Assembly (NCBI GenBank): GCA_945869725.1
Contig: CAMBPO010000029.1
Location: forward strand, 1-37,406
DNA: 37,406 nt
Source of the DNA: Klebsiella pneumoniae
GTDB taxonomy: Bacteria; Pseudomonadota; Gammaproteobacteria; Pseudomonadales; Pseudohongiellaceae
Direction: 5' to 3'
Below the pieces are notes generated by a model. The model was not told the origin of the DNA. It did not search any database and was given only the letters and a program-made list of their open reading frames with translations. The first letter of the stretch is position 1; each line of letters begins with the position of its first letter. The translations under genes were made by a program, and so were the position numbers. Of this stretch, positions 27,435 through 35,023 are shown piece after piece.

Positions 27435-28808
27435 TCATAAGTGGATGATTTCCAGATTTATCTCCTCAGTGATCTGCCAGCCGTCATCCGTCAGTCGCAT
27501 GATGATTTTTTTGTGTGTGCGATCGCTGTAAGCGGCTGACTGGTACAACAGCCAGAACTGCAATTCTGTGACGCGCTCGGCAATATTGTTGGTGCTCAGT
27601 TCGGATACTTGCATCTGAATCCACTCGCGGTTGCCGATATTGCGTCTGCGGTTTTCCTGCCAGGCGCTGACCGAGTCAAAACCGCGCGGGAAAAAATCAG
27701 AATGATAAAAAGAAAAGTAAGCATCTAGTTGGCGAGACTGCCAGGCAGTAATCCAGTTGCGCAGAGTTTGCTCTGGCGATGACAGGCCTGAGGGGCTGGC
27801 AACTGTTTGCTCAGAGGCTGGCACCGAGTCCTGCCTGGGCAACGCCTGCGCTGTGTCATTGACGTCTGCCTGCGACACCGGCTCGTCTGCTATCTCCGCC
27901 AAATTCTTTTTGTCGGTGGCATCAGCTGCGATGGATGAAAGTGCTGCCGGGTCATTAGGTGCCGTTGATAGCTGACTGATCCATGCTGTTGCCATTAACG
28001 CCAGTGCGGCTGCGGAAACCATGATGCTGCGTGAAAGTGCTGGCCTGTTGCGGACCAGTCCACGAGCGGCCAGGGATGGATGTTTTAACACTTGGGCAAG
28101 ATCAGATTTTCTGACCGGTGAGCTCAATTCCTTGGTCCGGTAAAGGTTTGAGCATAATGCAGCGACCTCCGAAAGGTAATGCGGAAAGCCTTTGCTCGCG
28201 TTGTACAGCAGCGTCTGTGCAGCTGGCTCAATCTCAAGATCCTGCTGACCCGCGGCATCAAAAAACGTCCTGAGAAACAAGGTGCAAGCTTTTTTCTCCA
28301 TGGCTTTTAGGTGAGTGCTCAGGGTGATGCGCTGCAGCACTGGTCTGAGTTCATGATCACGATTGAGCCTGCTATCAAGAGTGTCGCATGCGCCCATGAT
28401 CAGGCAGAGCATGCCGCTGTTGTTGAAGTGGATATCGGTCAGTTTAGTCAGTTCGAGCAGGGTGGCGTTGTTCATCAGGTGGCAATCATCAAAGATGAGC
28501 ACAATGCCTTTGTGAAGCAGTGCTTCGCTGACCAGGTGTTCCTGTAGGCTGCGTTGGAAATTATGCGTCTGCTCCAGACCGAAGCTTTTGCGCAGCGCAC
28601 TTCTCAGTGCCATCGGCGAGTCCGAACTAGTCGGAAAATAGCGGGCCAGGTAGCCTTGTTCAGTGTAATACCCAACGATCTGTTCCAGTAAGGCTGACTT
28701 GCCGCTACCTTTTTTACCGGTCAGGCGAACAAAAAATTCTGGCTTGCCAAGCTGAGCCTTGAGTTGCCGCAACACATGGTCATAAGGTTCTTCTGCGCAG
28801 TACATCAT
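27435..28808 (-). CDS. ExeA/GspA-like AAA+ ATPase with one TM segment and a C-terminal NTF2/SnoaL-like domain
   Basis: The protein has 457 residues from the ATG at 28808 (MMYCAEEPYDHVLRQ). A longer TTG-started reading from 28889 has no ribosome site. Walker A is GKKGSGKS (residues 31-38) and Walker B IVLIFDDCH near 101. The rest of the ATPase resembles ExeA/GspA and MshM: STHLKAMEKKACTLFLR and GFPHYLSEVAALC. One transmembrane helix lies at about 259-279. A linker rich in Ala, Asp and Gln follows. The C-terminal domain, about 349-457, should be periplasmic and is NTF2/SnoaL-like (NWITAWQSRQLDAYFSFY ... LTDDGWQITEE). In ExeA/GspA the periplasmic part binds peptidoglycan and helps secretin assembly; here it is replaced by a domain also present in the divergent L,D-transpeptidase. 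No pilus or secretion gene is near. Confidence 0.8.
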   Translation of the reverse strand: MMYCAEEPYDHVLRQLKAQLGKPEFFVRLTGKKGSGKSALLEQIVGYYTEQGYLARYFPTSSDSPMALRSALRKSFGLEQTHNFQRSLQEHLVSEALLHKGIVLIFDDCHLMNNATLLELTKLTDIHFNNSGMLCLIMGACDTLDSRLNRDHELRPVLQRITLSTHLKAMEKKACTLFLRTFFDAAGQQDLEIEPAAQTLLYNASKGFPHYLSEVAALCSNLYRTKELSSPVRKSDLAQVLKHPSLAARGLVRNRPALSRSIMVSAAALALMATAWISQLSTAPNDPAALSSIAADATDKKNLAEIADEPVSQADVNDTAQALPRQDSVPASEQTVASPSGLSSPEQTLRNWITAWQSRQLDAYFSFYHSDFFPRGFDSVSAWQENRRRNIGNREWIQMQVSELSTNNIAERVTELQFWLLYQSAAYSDRTHKKIIMRLTDDGWQITEEINLEIIHL

Positions 28809-28937
28809 GTCCCCATGGTCTTTTGAGTTTTGACGACACCGGTATTGTAAAAAATGTTGCCTGTGCTCCCGAGGCGATGGGTAAAACAAGCGACTCGGTT
28901 AGGCAGTCAGTATCTTACCCAGAAATGCCCGGGAAAA

Positions 28938-28976
28938 TTCACAATTCTTCACATGTTGTAAGGTGGTTACTTTAAA
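28938..28976 (+). promoter_or_regulatory. Candidate promoter of the L,D-transpeptidase gene with doubled TTCACA boxes
   Basis: TTCACA at 28948-28953 and TTTAAA at 28971-28976 are separated by 17 bp, with five and four matches to consensus. Transcription would begin near 28983. A second TTCACA at 28938-28943 makes a direct repeat with 10-bp spacing, one helical turn. This could be a tandem activator site. Confidence 0.4.
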
Positions 28977-29054
28977 GGCAGTCCCCCAGTTCTTGCCTAA
29001 AGCGGGTTCTTTGTGTAATTTCCCCTCAGCTTGCAATTCTTCAGGTGGTCTGCA

Positions 29055-30101
29055 GTGACAAAATCAACCAAAAGCAATTCAGCTGACAGCACCAGTGCTG
29101 TGTGGTTTGTATTGGTTATGTTGTTGTTTTCATCCCCAAAATTGTTTGCACAGGCGGGCGCATTTCCTGCTATTTCGATTAACTCGACCGATAACAGAAT
29201 GTCCACGCTGGTTGAATCGAGTGATGTGGGTTTTGGGCTGGAGCAGATTCTGCTCGAGCCACAAAGACCACAGGGCGTCCTGAAACTTGCTGACCATCAG
29301 CGCTACCTGCTGTGGGTGGAGCTCAAGAGCGGCCGTCTGCATGTGATGGAGCGACAGAATAACGGTGGCTTGAACACCATCAAAATTATTCCGACCTCTA
29401 TTGGAAAAAATGGTTACGGTAAAGAGCTTGAAGGCGACAAGCTCACGCCCATCGGAGTTTACCGCCTGACCAGTTTTATTGAAGATCTGGGTTTGGATGA
29501 TTTTTATGGTAATGGCGCGTTCCCGCTCAACTATCCCAGCGCGCATGACCGCTTGCTCAAGCGCACCGGTCATGGCATCTGGTTACACGGCCTTCCCAAG
29601 AATATCGACCAGCGCCCGTTGATGGATTCAGACGGATGTGTTGTGGTGGACAACAACAGTTTTGACACGTTGACGGCTTATATTCAGACTGGGGCAACCT
29701 ACATTGTGCTGTCCGAAGACGACATCAAATGGGAGTCTGCCGACAAATTGGCGCTTCAGGAGGCCAGTCTCAGTGCGGCATTTGAGCAGTGGCGCAGCGA
29801 TTGGGCGGCCATCAACACTGAAGCCTACCTGTCCCATTACAGTGCAAATTTCTCTGATCTGACCAGCGATATTCAGGCGTGGTCATCCAATATGACTCAT
29901 GAGAATCGCAGCAAAACCCATATTTTTGTTGAAGTTTCTGATGTGAGCCTGATTGCGGATCCCCGTGATCAAGGGCTGGTAACGGCGCGCTTTTTCCAGC
30001 GTTACCGCAGCAATAATTACGACCGGTACGGCTGGAAAGAACAACTGTGGCAGCAGACCGATGATGGCTGGAAAATTATTTATCAAGGCGATGCGGAGTG
30101 A
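29055..30101 (+). CDS. YkuD/YafK-type L,D-transpeptidase with C-terminal NTF2/SnoaL-like domain
   Basis: The protein has 348 residues from the GTG at 29055, which has AGGTGG six bases upstream. A TTG at 29031 is the alternative. The N-terminal signal segment is AVWFVLVMLLFSSPKLFAQA. The YkuD domain (about 75-220) has GDKLTPIGVYRLT, LNYPSAHDR, then HG (His178) and SDGC with the catalytic Cys195. The family includes cross-linking L,D-transpeptidases and E. coli DpaA (YafK), which instead cuts Lpp from peptidoglycan; the motifs do not settle which. Residues from about 238 form a second domain (FEQWRSDWAAINTEAYLSHY ... QTDDGWKIIYQ) that aligns by eye with the C-terminus of the divergent ATPase. 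It is probably periplasmic. Confidence 0.85.
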   Translation: MTKSTKSNSADSTSAVWFVLVMLLFSSPKLFAQAGAFPAISINSTDNRMSTLVESSDVGFGLEQILLEPQRPQGVLKLADHQRYLLWVELKSGRLHVMERQNNGGLNTIKIIPTSIGKNGYGKELEGDKLTPIGVYRLTSFIEDLGLDDFYGNGAFPLNYPSAHDRLLKRTGHGIWLHGLPKNIDQRPLMDSDGCVVVDNNSFDTLTAYIQTGATYIVLSEDDIKWESADKLALQEASLSAAFEQWRSDWAAINTEAYLSHYSANFSDLTSDIQAWSSNMTHENRSKTHIFVEVSDVSLIADPRDQGLVTARFFQRYRSNNYDRYGWKEQLWQQTDDGWKIIYQGDAE

Positions 30102-30147
30102 TTATGGTTCGTAAGCTTCCAGCGCAGATTAAGCGCTGTTCACGACG

Positions 30148-31641
30148 TCAAACCTCTGCAGTTGCGCCAGTAGTGAGGGATTTGAATGCTGCTAGCGCCT
30201 GCTCTCTAGAATGCTTTAAATCCACAACCGGTCTTGGATAGTTGCCATCCAGCTTTACGCCAGCAGCTCGCAGAACCGGATCTGGCGCCATAAACGGCGC
30301 ATGAATGTACTTCTCTGGCAGTCTGGCGAGTTCTGGCAGGTAACGGCGTAAATACTCGCCATCGGCAGCAAATTTTTCACTTTGAGTCACGGCATTAAAC
30401 ACCCTAAAGTAGGGCGCGGCATCGGCACCGCATCCGGCAATCCACTGCCAGCTCGCCGAGTTACTGGCAAGATCCGCATCGACCAGGCAATCCCAGAACC
30501 AGTCTTCACCGTCATGCCAATGCGTGAGCAGGTTCTTCACCAGAAAAGAGCCGGTGACCATACGCACCCGGTTATGCATGTATCCGGTTTGCCAGAGCTC
30601 GCGCATGCCGGCGTCGACGAGCGGTATACCGGTTTCGCCGCGTTGCCATGCGCTTAATAAGGGTGGGTTCTTTTGCCACGGAAAGTGCTCAAAGCGCGTC
30701 TGAATGGCACGCCTTGGTAACGCAGTGTTGTGAAACAGCAGCCCGTAAGAAAATTCCCGCCAGCCCAGTTCCGACTGAAAACAATCTAGGTCGTTTTCGT
30801 ACCCGCCACTCAGTCCAGCTGCGAGCGCCTCATGCCACACCTGCCGCGGGGATATCTCACCAAAGTGCAGATGCGGGGATAAACCGGAGACATTTTCCCT
30901 GGCAGGAAAGTTGCGGCCTTCCTTGTAACCACGAATGCCATGCTGCAAAAAGTGCATCAGTCTGTGGTTGGCGGCCTTTTCGCCAACCTTCCAGCGTGCC
31001 TGCAGGCCCGCGTCCCAAGCAGTGACAGGCAGCAACTTCAGGGCACCAATGCCGGCATCTGCGGTCAGGCCTGACAGTGTTAACTGCGAGGCGCTGTCTT
31101 GGTCATCGCCGCTGATCAGCTGAGCATCCAGCAGGTCCAGTTGTGAGGGGGCTGGCATCGGCAGTGCAGGTGGCGCGGCTTTTATGCAGCCACGACGAAA
31201 AAACGGCGTGAAGACCTTGTAAGGGGTCTGGTCTTCTTTAAGAACCTGCCATGGTTCCCACAATAGCGAGCCATTAAAGCTGTGTGCCGCGGTACCTTGT
31301 TGCAGCAGTTGCTCCTTGATGCGCTTATCGCGCTGTACGCGCCATGGTTCATAACAGCGATTCCAGACAACCTGGGTAGCATTGAGTTGCCTTGCTACGG
31401 CTGGAATCAGCGCCAGCGCATCGCCCTTCAGTACCAGGAGTTTACCGTCCAGGGACGCATTAAGCGCGGTCAGTGAGTGATGTAACCACCAACGGCTGGC
31501 GCCACCCATAGCCCAGTCGCCGGCATTGATGTCATCCAGAACATAAACCGGAATCACCGAGCCGGCGGCAGCGGCTGCCATCAGTGCAGGATTGTCACTC
31601 AGCCTGAGATCCTGGCGAAACCAGACGATGCTGCGCTGCGT
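30148..31641 (-). CDS. phrB: Deoxyribodipyrimidine photolyase, without a normal start codon
   Basis: There are about 497 residues if counted from the ACG at 31639-31641. The N-terminal antenna domain begins SIVWFRQDLRLSDNPALMAA. The FAD domain holds GVSGLSPHLHFGEISPRQVWHEAL-type and FQSELGWREFSYGLLF motifs. NPPLLSAWQRGETGIPLVDAGMRELWQTGYMHNRVRM and SWQWIAGCGADAAPYFRVFN follow. It repairs UV-induced cyclobutane dimers using light. The first in-frame ATG (31581) lies after the conserved VWFRQDLRL strand and would remove it. Upstream of that there is no ATG, GTG or TTG before the in-frame TAG. ACG at 31641 aligns with the start Met of E. coli PhrB. A GGAG at 31683-31686 is followed five bases later by ATC, another possible non-standard start. 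It may be a weakly expressed gene or a new pseudogene. Confidence 0.85.
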   Translation of the reverse strand, partial: TQRSIVWFRQDLRLSDNPALMAAAAAGSVIPVYVLDDINAGDWAMGGASRWWLHHSLTALNASLDGKLLVLKGDALALIPAVARQLNATQVVWNRCYEPWRVQRDKRIKEQLLQQGTAAHSFNGSLLWEPWQVLKEDQTPYKVFTPFFRRGCIKAAPPALPMPAPSQLDLLDAQLISGDDQDSASQLTLSGLTADAGIGALKLLPVTAWDAGLQARWKVGEKAANHRLMHFLQHGIRGYKEGRNFPARENVSGLSPHLHFGEISPRQVWHEALAAGLSGGYENDLDCFQSELGWREFSYGLLFHNTALPRRAIQTRFEHFPWQKNPPLLSAWQRGETGIPLVDAGMRELWQTGYMHNRVRMVTGSFLVKNLLTHWHDGEDWFWDCLVDADLASNSASWQWIAGCGADAAPYFRVFNAVTQSEKFAADGEYLRRYLPELARLPEKYIHAPFMAPDPVLRAAGVKLDGNYPRPVVDLKHSREQALAAFKSLTTGATAEV

Positions 31642-31797
31642 TTGAAGGGTGTTTGCCAGATTGGGTGTAGCGATGATAAAAACTCCGGGTGAGCCTGGTG
31701 GGGATAAAGGTGTACCATTCTACGCGCCGGGGCATGTTAAAGATCAACCGCATATCAGTCAGCACCGTGACGCAAAAACAGGGGGATAAACATCACC

Positions 31798-32778
31798 GTG
31801 AGCACCACAACAACGGACAGTGACAACACAAAAACCGGCGATCTTATCCCGGTCATCTCGCTGATATCGCCAAGGCATCAGGACAGCTGGATGTTTACCC
31901 GCAAGGGTGATGCGCGCGGGTACATCGATTCAGACCGACTGGATGAGTTATGGATTCACACCGGAACCGCCTGCAATCTGGCCTGCCCGTTCTGTCTTGA
32001 GGGATCAAAACCCGGTGACACGCGCCTGCCAGCCATGTCACTGGAAATGTTAAAACCTTTTATCCACGAAGCCGTGGACATGGGCGTGAAGCAGTTTTCA
32101 TTCACGGGCGGAGAACCGTTTGTGATCCGCGACTTTGCCAACATTCTGGATTACGCCAGCCAGTTCCGGCCCTGTTTTGTACTGACCAATGGCACTCGGG
32201 TATTGACGCAGCGCGCCCATCAGTTGTTGCCCCTGAAGAGCAATCCATTTCCGGTCAGTTTCCGCATCAGCCTGGATTATCCCGATGCGGCCCGGCACGA
32301 CATCGGGCGTGGTGAGGGCAGTTTTAAAGAGTCACTGGACAGTCTCAAATGGTTGCTGGACAACGGTTTTAAAGTCTCGATCGCCCGGCAGATGGAATTA
32401 CAGGAAGACAGCATTGCAGTTGAGCGCGCTTACCACGACCTATTCGTGCAGCACGGCATCACTCAAGAGTTGCCCTTTACTGCGTTTCCAGACTTTGGTA
32501 CCCCCGGCACTGACGATGGCAGCCCCGAAGTCACCACCGCATGTATGGAAAAATATCCGACACAACAAAGCCGCTCTCATTTTATGTGTACTTACACACG
32601 TATGCTGGTGAACACGGGCAAAGGTGTGCGGGTTTATGCGTGTACGCTGGTTGATGACGATCCTGATTATGATCTGGGCGCCACACTGGCAGAAAGTATG
32701 CAGGCGCGCATTATGTTGCGGCATCACCGGTGTTTCAGCTGTTACAAATTTGGAGCCAGTTGCAGCGCGCCGGCCTGA
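31798..32778 (+). CDS. Radical SAM protein with C-terminal cysteine cluster (SPASM-like), substrate unknown
   Basis: The protein has 326 residues. The GTG start at 31798 is preceded by a GGGGGA run. The radical SAM cluster is CNLACPFC (C59, C63, C66), preceded by the strand ELWIHTGTA and followed by the glycine-rich SAM-binding FTGGEPF near residue 102. LTNGTR near 128 and SFRISLDYP near 155 follow. C-terminal cysteines C264, C282, C312, C315 and C322 (MCTYTRML; VYACTLVDDDPDY; CFSCYKFGASC) look like ligands of a second iron-sulfur cluster, as in SPASM or twitch proteins that modify peptides or small molecules. No precursor peptide gene is evident nearby. It is divergent from the photolyase and ends at a strong terminator. 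Confidence 0.85.
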   Translation: MSTTTTDSDNTKTGDLIPVISLISPRHQDSWMFTRKGDARGYIDSDRLDELWIHTGTACNLACPFCLEGSKPGDTRLPAMSLEMLKPFIHEAVDMGVKQFSFTGGEPFVIRDFANILDYASQFRPCFVLTNGTRVLTQRAHQLLPLKSNPFPVSFRISLDYPDAARHDIGRGEGSFKESLDSLKWLLDNGFKVSIARQMELQEDSIAVERAYHDLFVQHGITQELPFTAFPDFGTPGTDDGSPEVTTACMEKYPTQQSRSHFMCTYTRMLVNTGKGVRVYACTLVDDDPDYDLGATLAESMQARIMLRHHRCFSCYKFGASCSAPA

Positions 32779-32800
32779 ATGTGGCCGTTTGCGCGCTTTT
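32764..32800 (+). terminator. Intrinsic terminator after the radical SAM gene
   Basis: AGCGCGC plus CGGCC (32764-32775) pair with GGCCG (32783-32787) and GCGCGCT (32791-32797), with a TTT bulge and a 7-nt loop, ending in a short T-run (32797-32800). It overlaps the last codons of the radical SAM gene. It lies between two convergent genes and may serve both. Confidence 0.6.
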
Positions 32801-32802
32801 AG

Positions 32803-33273
32803 CTACATTTCGCGCAGCGAGTTGTACGCCTTGCTCAGGGCAATCTGCTCGATTTTTTCGCCGGCAAGCAAGTTCTCAAATAATTTTTTGACGTCTGCAA
32901 TTTCGCAGCGCTCATGCAAATGCTCCAGCATGCCAATGATAAATTCATCGGTCTTGCTGGCCAGTTCATAAATATCATTTGTCGACAACTGTTCGGGCAG
33001 ATCGCGCTCAAGAGCGGCGAGGAATTTATCCGGATCACCCGGAAAGGGAATCTGAATCCAGGTTTTTAACACCTTCACCGGAGCGGAGTCCTCGTAGCGC
33101 TCAAGCGTGTCTGCCTGCTTCTGCTCCCGTAAAGATAACTGCTCCAGAAACATGGCGCCCAGCGGGCTGGCTGATTCCTGCAGGCGCTGATAAAGCTCTG
33201 CCAGATGTTCATGGATAGCAATCAGCTCCTCCATAACATGCGCGGCATTTTCGAAACTGGTAAGGCCGGTCAT
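32803..33273 (-). CDS. Small all-helical protein, ferritin/rubrerythrin-like in outline, function unknown
   Basis: The protein has 156 residues. The ATG at 33273 follows AAGAAGGA at good spacing; a GTG at 33327 is less likely. It is predicted almost wholly helical: SFENAAHVMEELIAIHEHLAELYQRL, FLEQLSLREQKQADTLERYE, LASKTDEFIIGMLEHLHERC, and DVKKLFENLLAGEKIEQIALS. The spacing of Glu and His (EELIAIHEHLAELY; LEHLHERCE) recalls four-helix ferritin-like proteins of the rubrerythrin kind, but a full set of ExxH di-iron ligands is not clear. It has no signal peptide. It is convergent with the radical SAM gene and divergent from trpG. I do not assign a function. Confidence 0.65.
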   Translation of the reverse strand: MTGLTSFENAAHVMEELIAIHEHLAELYQRLQESASPLGAMFLEQLSLREQKQADTLERYEDSAPVKVLKTWIQIPFPGDPDKFLAALERDLPEQLSTNDIYELASKTDEFIIGMLEHLHERCEIADVKKLFENLLAGEKIEQIALSKAYNSLREM

Positions 33274-33371
33274 GATGTCGTGTCCTTCTTTTGCAGCAGA
33301 TTGATCATCAAGGTTTAAGTTGAGCACGATTTCAGCGAAAATGCAGCCTGATTTTACGGAGACCCCTTTTC

Positions 33372-33953
33372 ATGATCCTGATGATCGACAATTACGACTC
33401 ATTTACCTACAACATCGTGCAATATCTCGGTGAGTTGGGTGCTGATGTGCAGGTATACCGTAACGACGCTATCACCTTGGCGCAGATTGAGTCACTGAGC
33501 CCCGAGAAAATAGTGATCTCTCCGGGGCCCTGCACACCAACAGAAGCGGGTGTATCGCTGGATGTGATCAAGGCGTTTGCCGGGCGCATACCCTTGTTGG
33601 GTGTGTGCCTCGGGCATCAGGCGATTGGTCAGGCCTACGGCGGGGATGTGATTCGTGCCCGGCAAGTGATGCATGGCAAGTTGTCGGCGATGTTTCATAA
33701 CAACGCTGGGGTGTTCTGCGATCTGCCCAGCCCGTTCACGGCTACCCGCTATCACTCGTTGGTGATTGATAAAACCACGCTGCCCGAGTGCCTTGAAATC
33801 ACTGCCTGGACCGAACTGGAAAACGGCGCTCTGGACGAGATTATGGGTGTGCGCCATAAAACCCTGGGTGTGCAGGGGGTGCAGTTCCACCCCGAGTCAA
33901 TTCTCAGTGAACACGGACATCAGTTATTCAGGAATTTTTTGCAGGGCAAATAA
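33372..33953 (+). CDS. trpG: Anthranilate synthase component II (glutamine amidotransferase)
   Basis: The protein has 193 residues. The class I amidotransferase is complete: [16 protein letters not shown] at the N-terminus, [11 protein letters not shown] near 53, and the nucleophile Cys in [17 protein letters not shown] near 79. [17 protein letters not shown] near 170 carries the catalytic His-Glu. It gives ammonia to TrpE, and in many Gammaproteobacteria the same subunit also serves PabB. It starts the trpGDC operon; trpD follows after 2 bases. GGAG lies about 10 bases before the ATG. No leader peptide with Trp codons is visible in the 98-base gap upstream. Confidence 0.97.
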   Translation: MILMIDNYDSFTYNIVQYLGELGADVQVYRNDAITLAQIESLSPEKIVISPGPCTPTEAGVSLDVIKAFAGRIPLLGVCLGHQAIGQAYGGDVIRARQVMHGKLSAMFHNNAGVFCDLPSPFTATRYHSLVIDKTTLPECLEITAWTELENGALDEIMGVRHKTLGVQGVQFHPESILSEHGHQLFRNFLQGK

Positions 33954-33955
33954 AA

Positions 33956-35011
33956 ATGGATATAAAACAGGCCATACGCCATCTGTCCGAGAGACGCGAT
34001 TTAAATGCCGATGATATGGCCATGCTGATGCGTGAGCTGATGACCGGGCAATGCACGGATGCGCAGGTCGCTGCCTTTCTGGTTGCTCTGCAGATGAAAG
34101 GCATCAAAACCGCGGAACTGTTGGGCGCCGCCAGAACCATGCGTTCGCTGGCAACACCGGTGCTGTTGCCGCCAGATGCTCACCTGGTAGATACCTGCGG
34201 AACCGGAGGCACCAGCACCGACACCTTTAATATCTCTACGTCAGCGGCCATGGTGGCGGCCTGCGCGGGAGCCAGGGTTGCCAAACACGGTAATCGCGGC
34301 GCCACCAGTAAAAGTGGCAGCGCAGACTTGCTGGAGGCAGCGGGTGTGCGTCTGAACATGACGCCGGCTCAGGTTGCACAATGTGTCGAGCAGGTTGGCG
34401 TCGGGTTTATGTTTGCACCGGGTCATCACAGCGCCATGAAACATGTGATTGGGCCACGCAAAGAAATAGGTGTGCGCACTATTTTTAACATGCTTGGCCC
34501 GCTGACTAACCCGGCAGGTGCTCCCAACCAGGTGCTGGGGGTATTCGATGCGGTGTGGATTGATCCCATCCTGCAAGTACTCAAGTCCATGGGTAGTGAT
34601 CACGTGTTGGTGTTGTCCTCGGATGACGGCCTGGATGAGATCAGCATTTCCGCGCCCACCCGCATTGGGGAGTTAAGAGATGGACGGCTGGTTGCGTACA
34701 CTGTGCAGCCAGCTGACTTTGGCATGGTTCAACGCGATGGTTTTGACATGCTGAAAGTCAATTCACCACAAGAGAGTCTGGTCATCGTCAGACAGGCGTT
34801 GACTTATGAGAATGAGGCGGCTGGCGACATTGTGGCGCTGAATGCTGGCGCCGCCATCTATGCCGCCAATCTGTGTGACGACTTGCCTTCCGGTGTCAAA
34901 AAAGCCCAGACCATTCTTCGCAGTGGTGTGGCTTTGAAAAAATTGGAGCAGTTGGCTGCTTTTACGCAGGCTTTGCTGACCGAACCGCCTTCGGCTGAAC
35001 CAAAAAACTAA
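33956..35011 (+). CDS. trpD: Anthranilate phosphoribosyltransferase
   Basis: The protein has 351 residues. The PRPP-binding motif is DTCGTGGTSTDTFNISTSAA near residue 80. KHGNRGATSKSGSADLLEAAGV near 107 and RTIFNMLGPLTNPA near 175 follow. It joins anthranilate to PRPP, the second step of tryptophan synthesis. It begins 2 bases after trpG and ends 12 bases before trpC, so the three are co-translated. The N-terminal helical domain (AIRHLSERRDLNADDMAMLM) is normal. Confidence 0.97.
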   Translation: MDIKQAIRHLSERRDLNADDMAMLMRELMTGQCTDAQVAAFLVALQMKGIKTAELLGAARTMRSLATPVLLPPDAHLVDTCGTGGTSTDTFNISTSAAMVAACAGARVAKHGNRGATSKSGSADLLEAAGVRLNMTPAQVAQCVEQVGVGFMFAPGHHSAMKHVIGPRKEIGVRTIFNMLGPLTNPAGAPNQVLGVFDAVWIDPILQVLKSMGSDHVLVLSSDDGLDEISISAPTRIGELRDGRLVAYTVQPADFGMVQRDGFDMLKVNSPQESLVIVRQALTYENEAAGDIVALNAGAAIYAANLCDDLPSGVKKAQTILRSGVALKKLEQLAAFTQALLTEPPSAEPKN

Positions 35012-35023
35012 GGACATCACCGC

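Noticed and set aside
30120..30138. CAGCGC/GCGCTG hairpin considered as a terminator between the L,D-transpeptidase and photolyase genes
   Set aside because: It has only six base pairs and no T-run on either strand.
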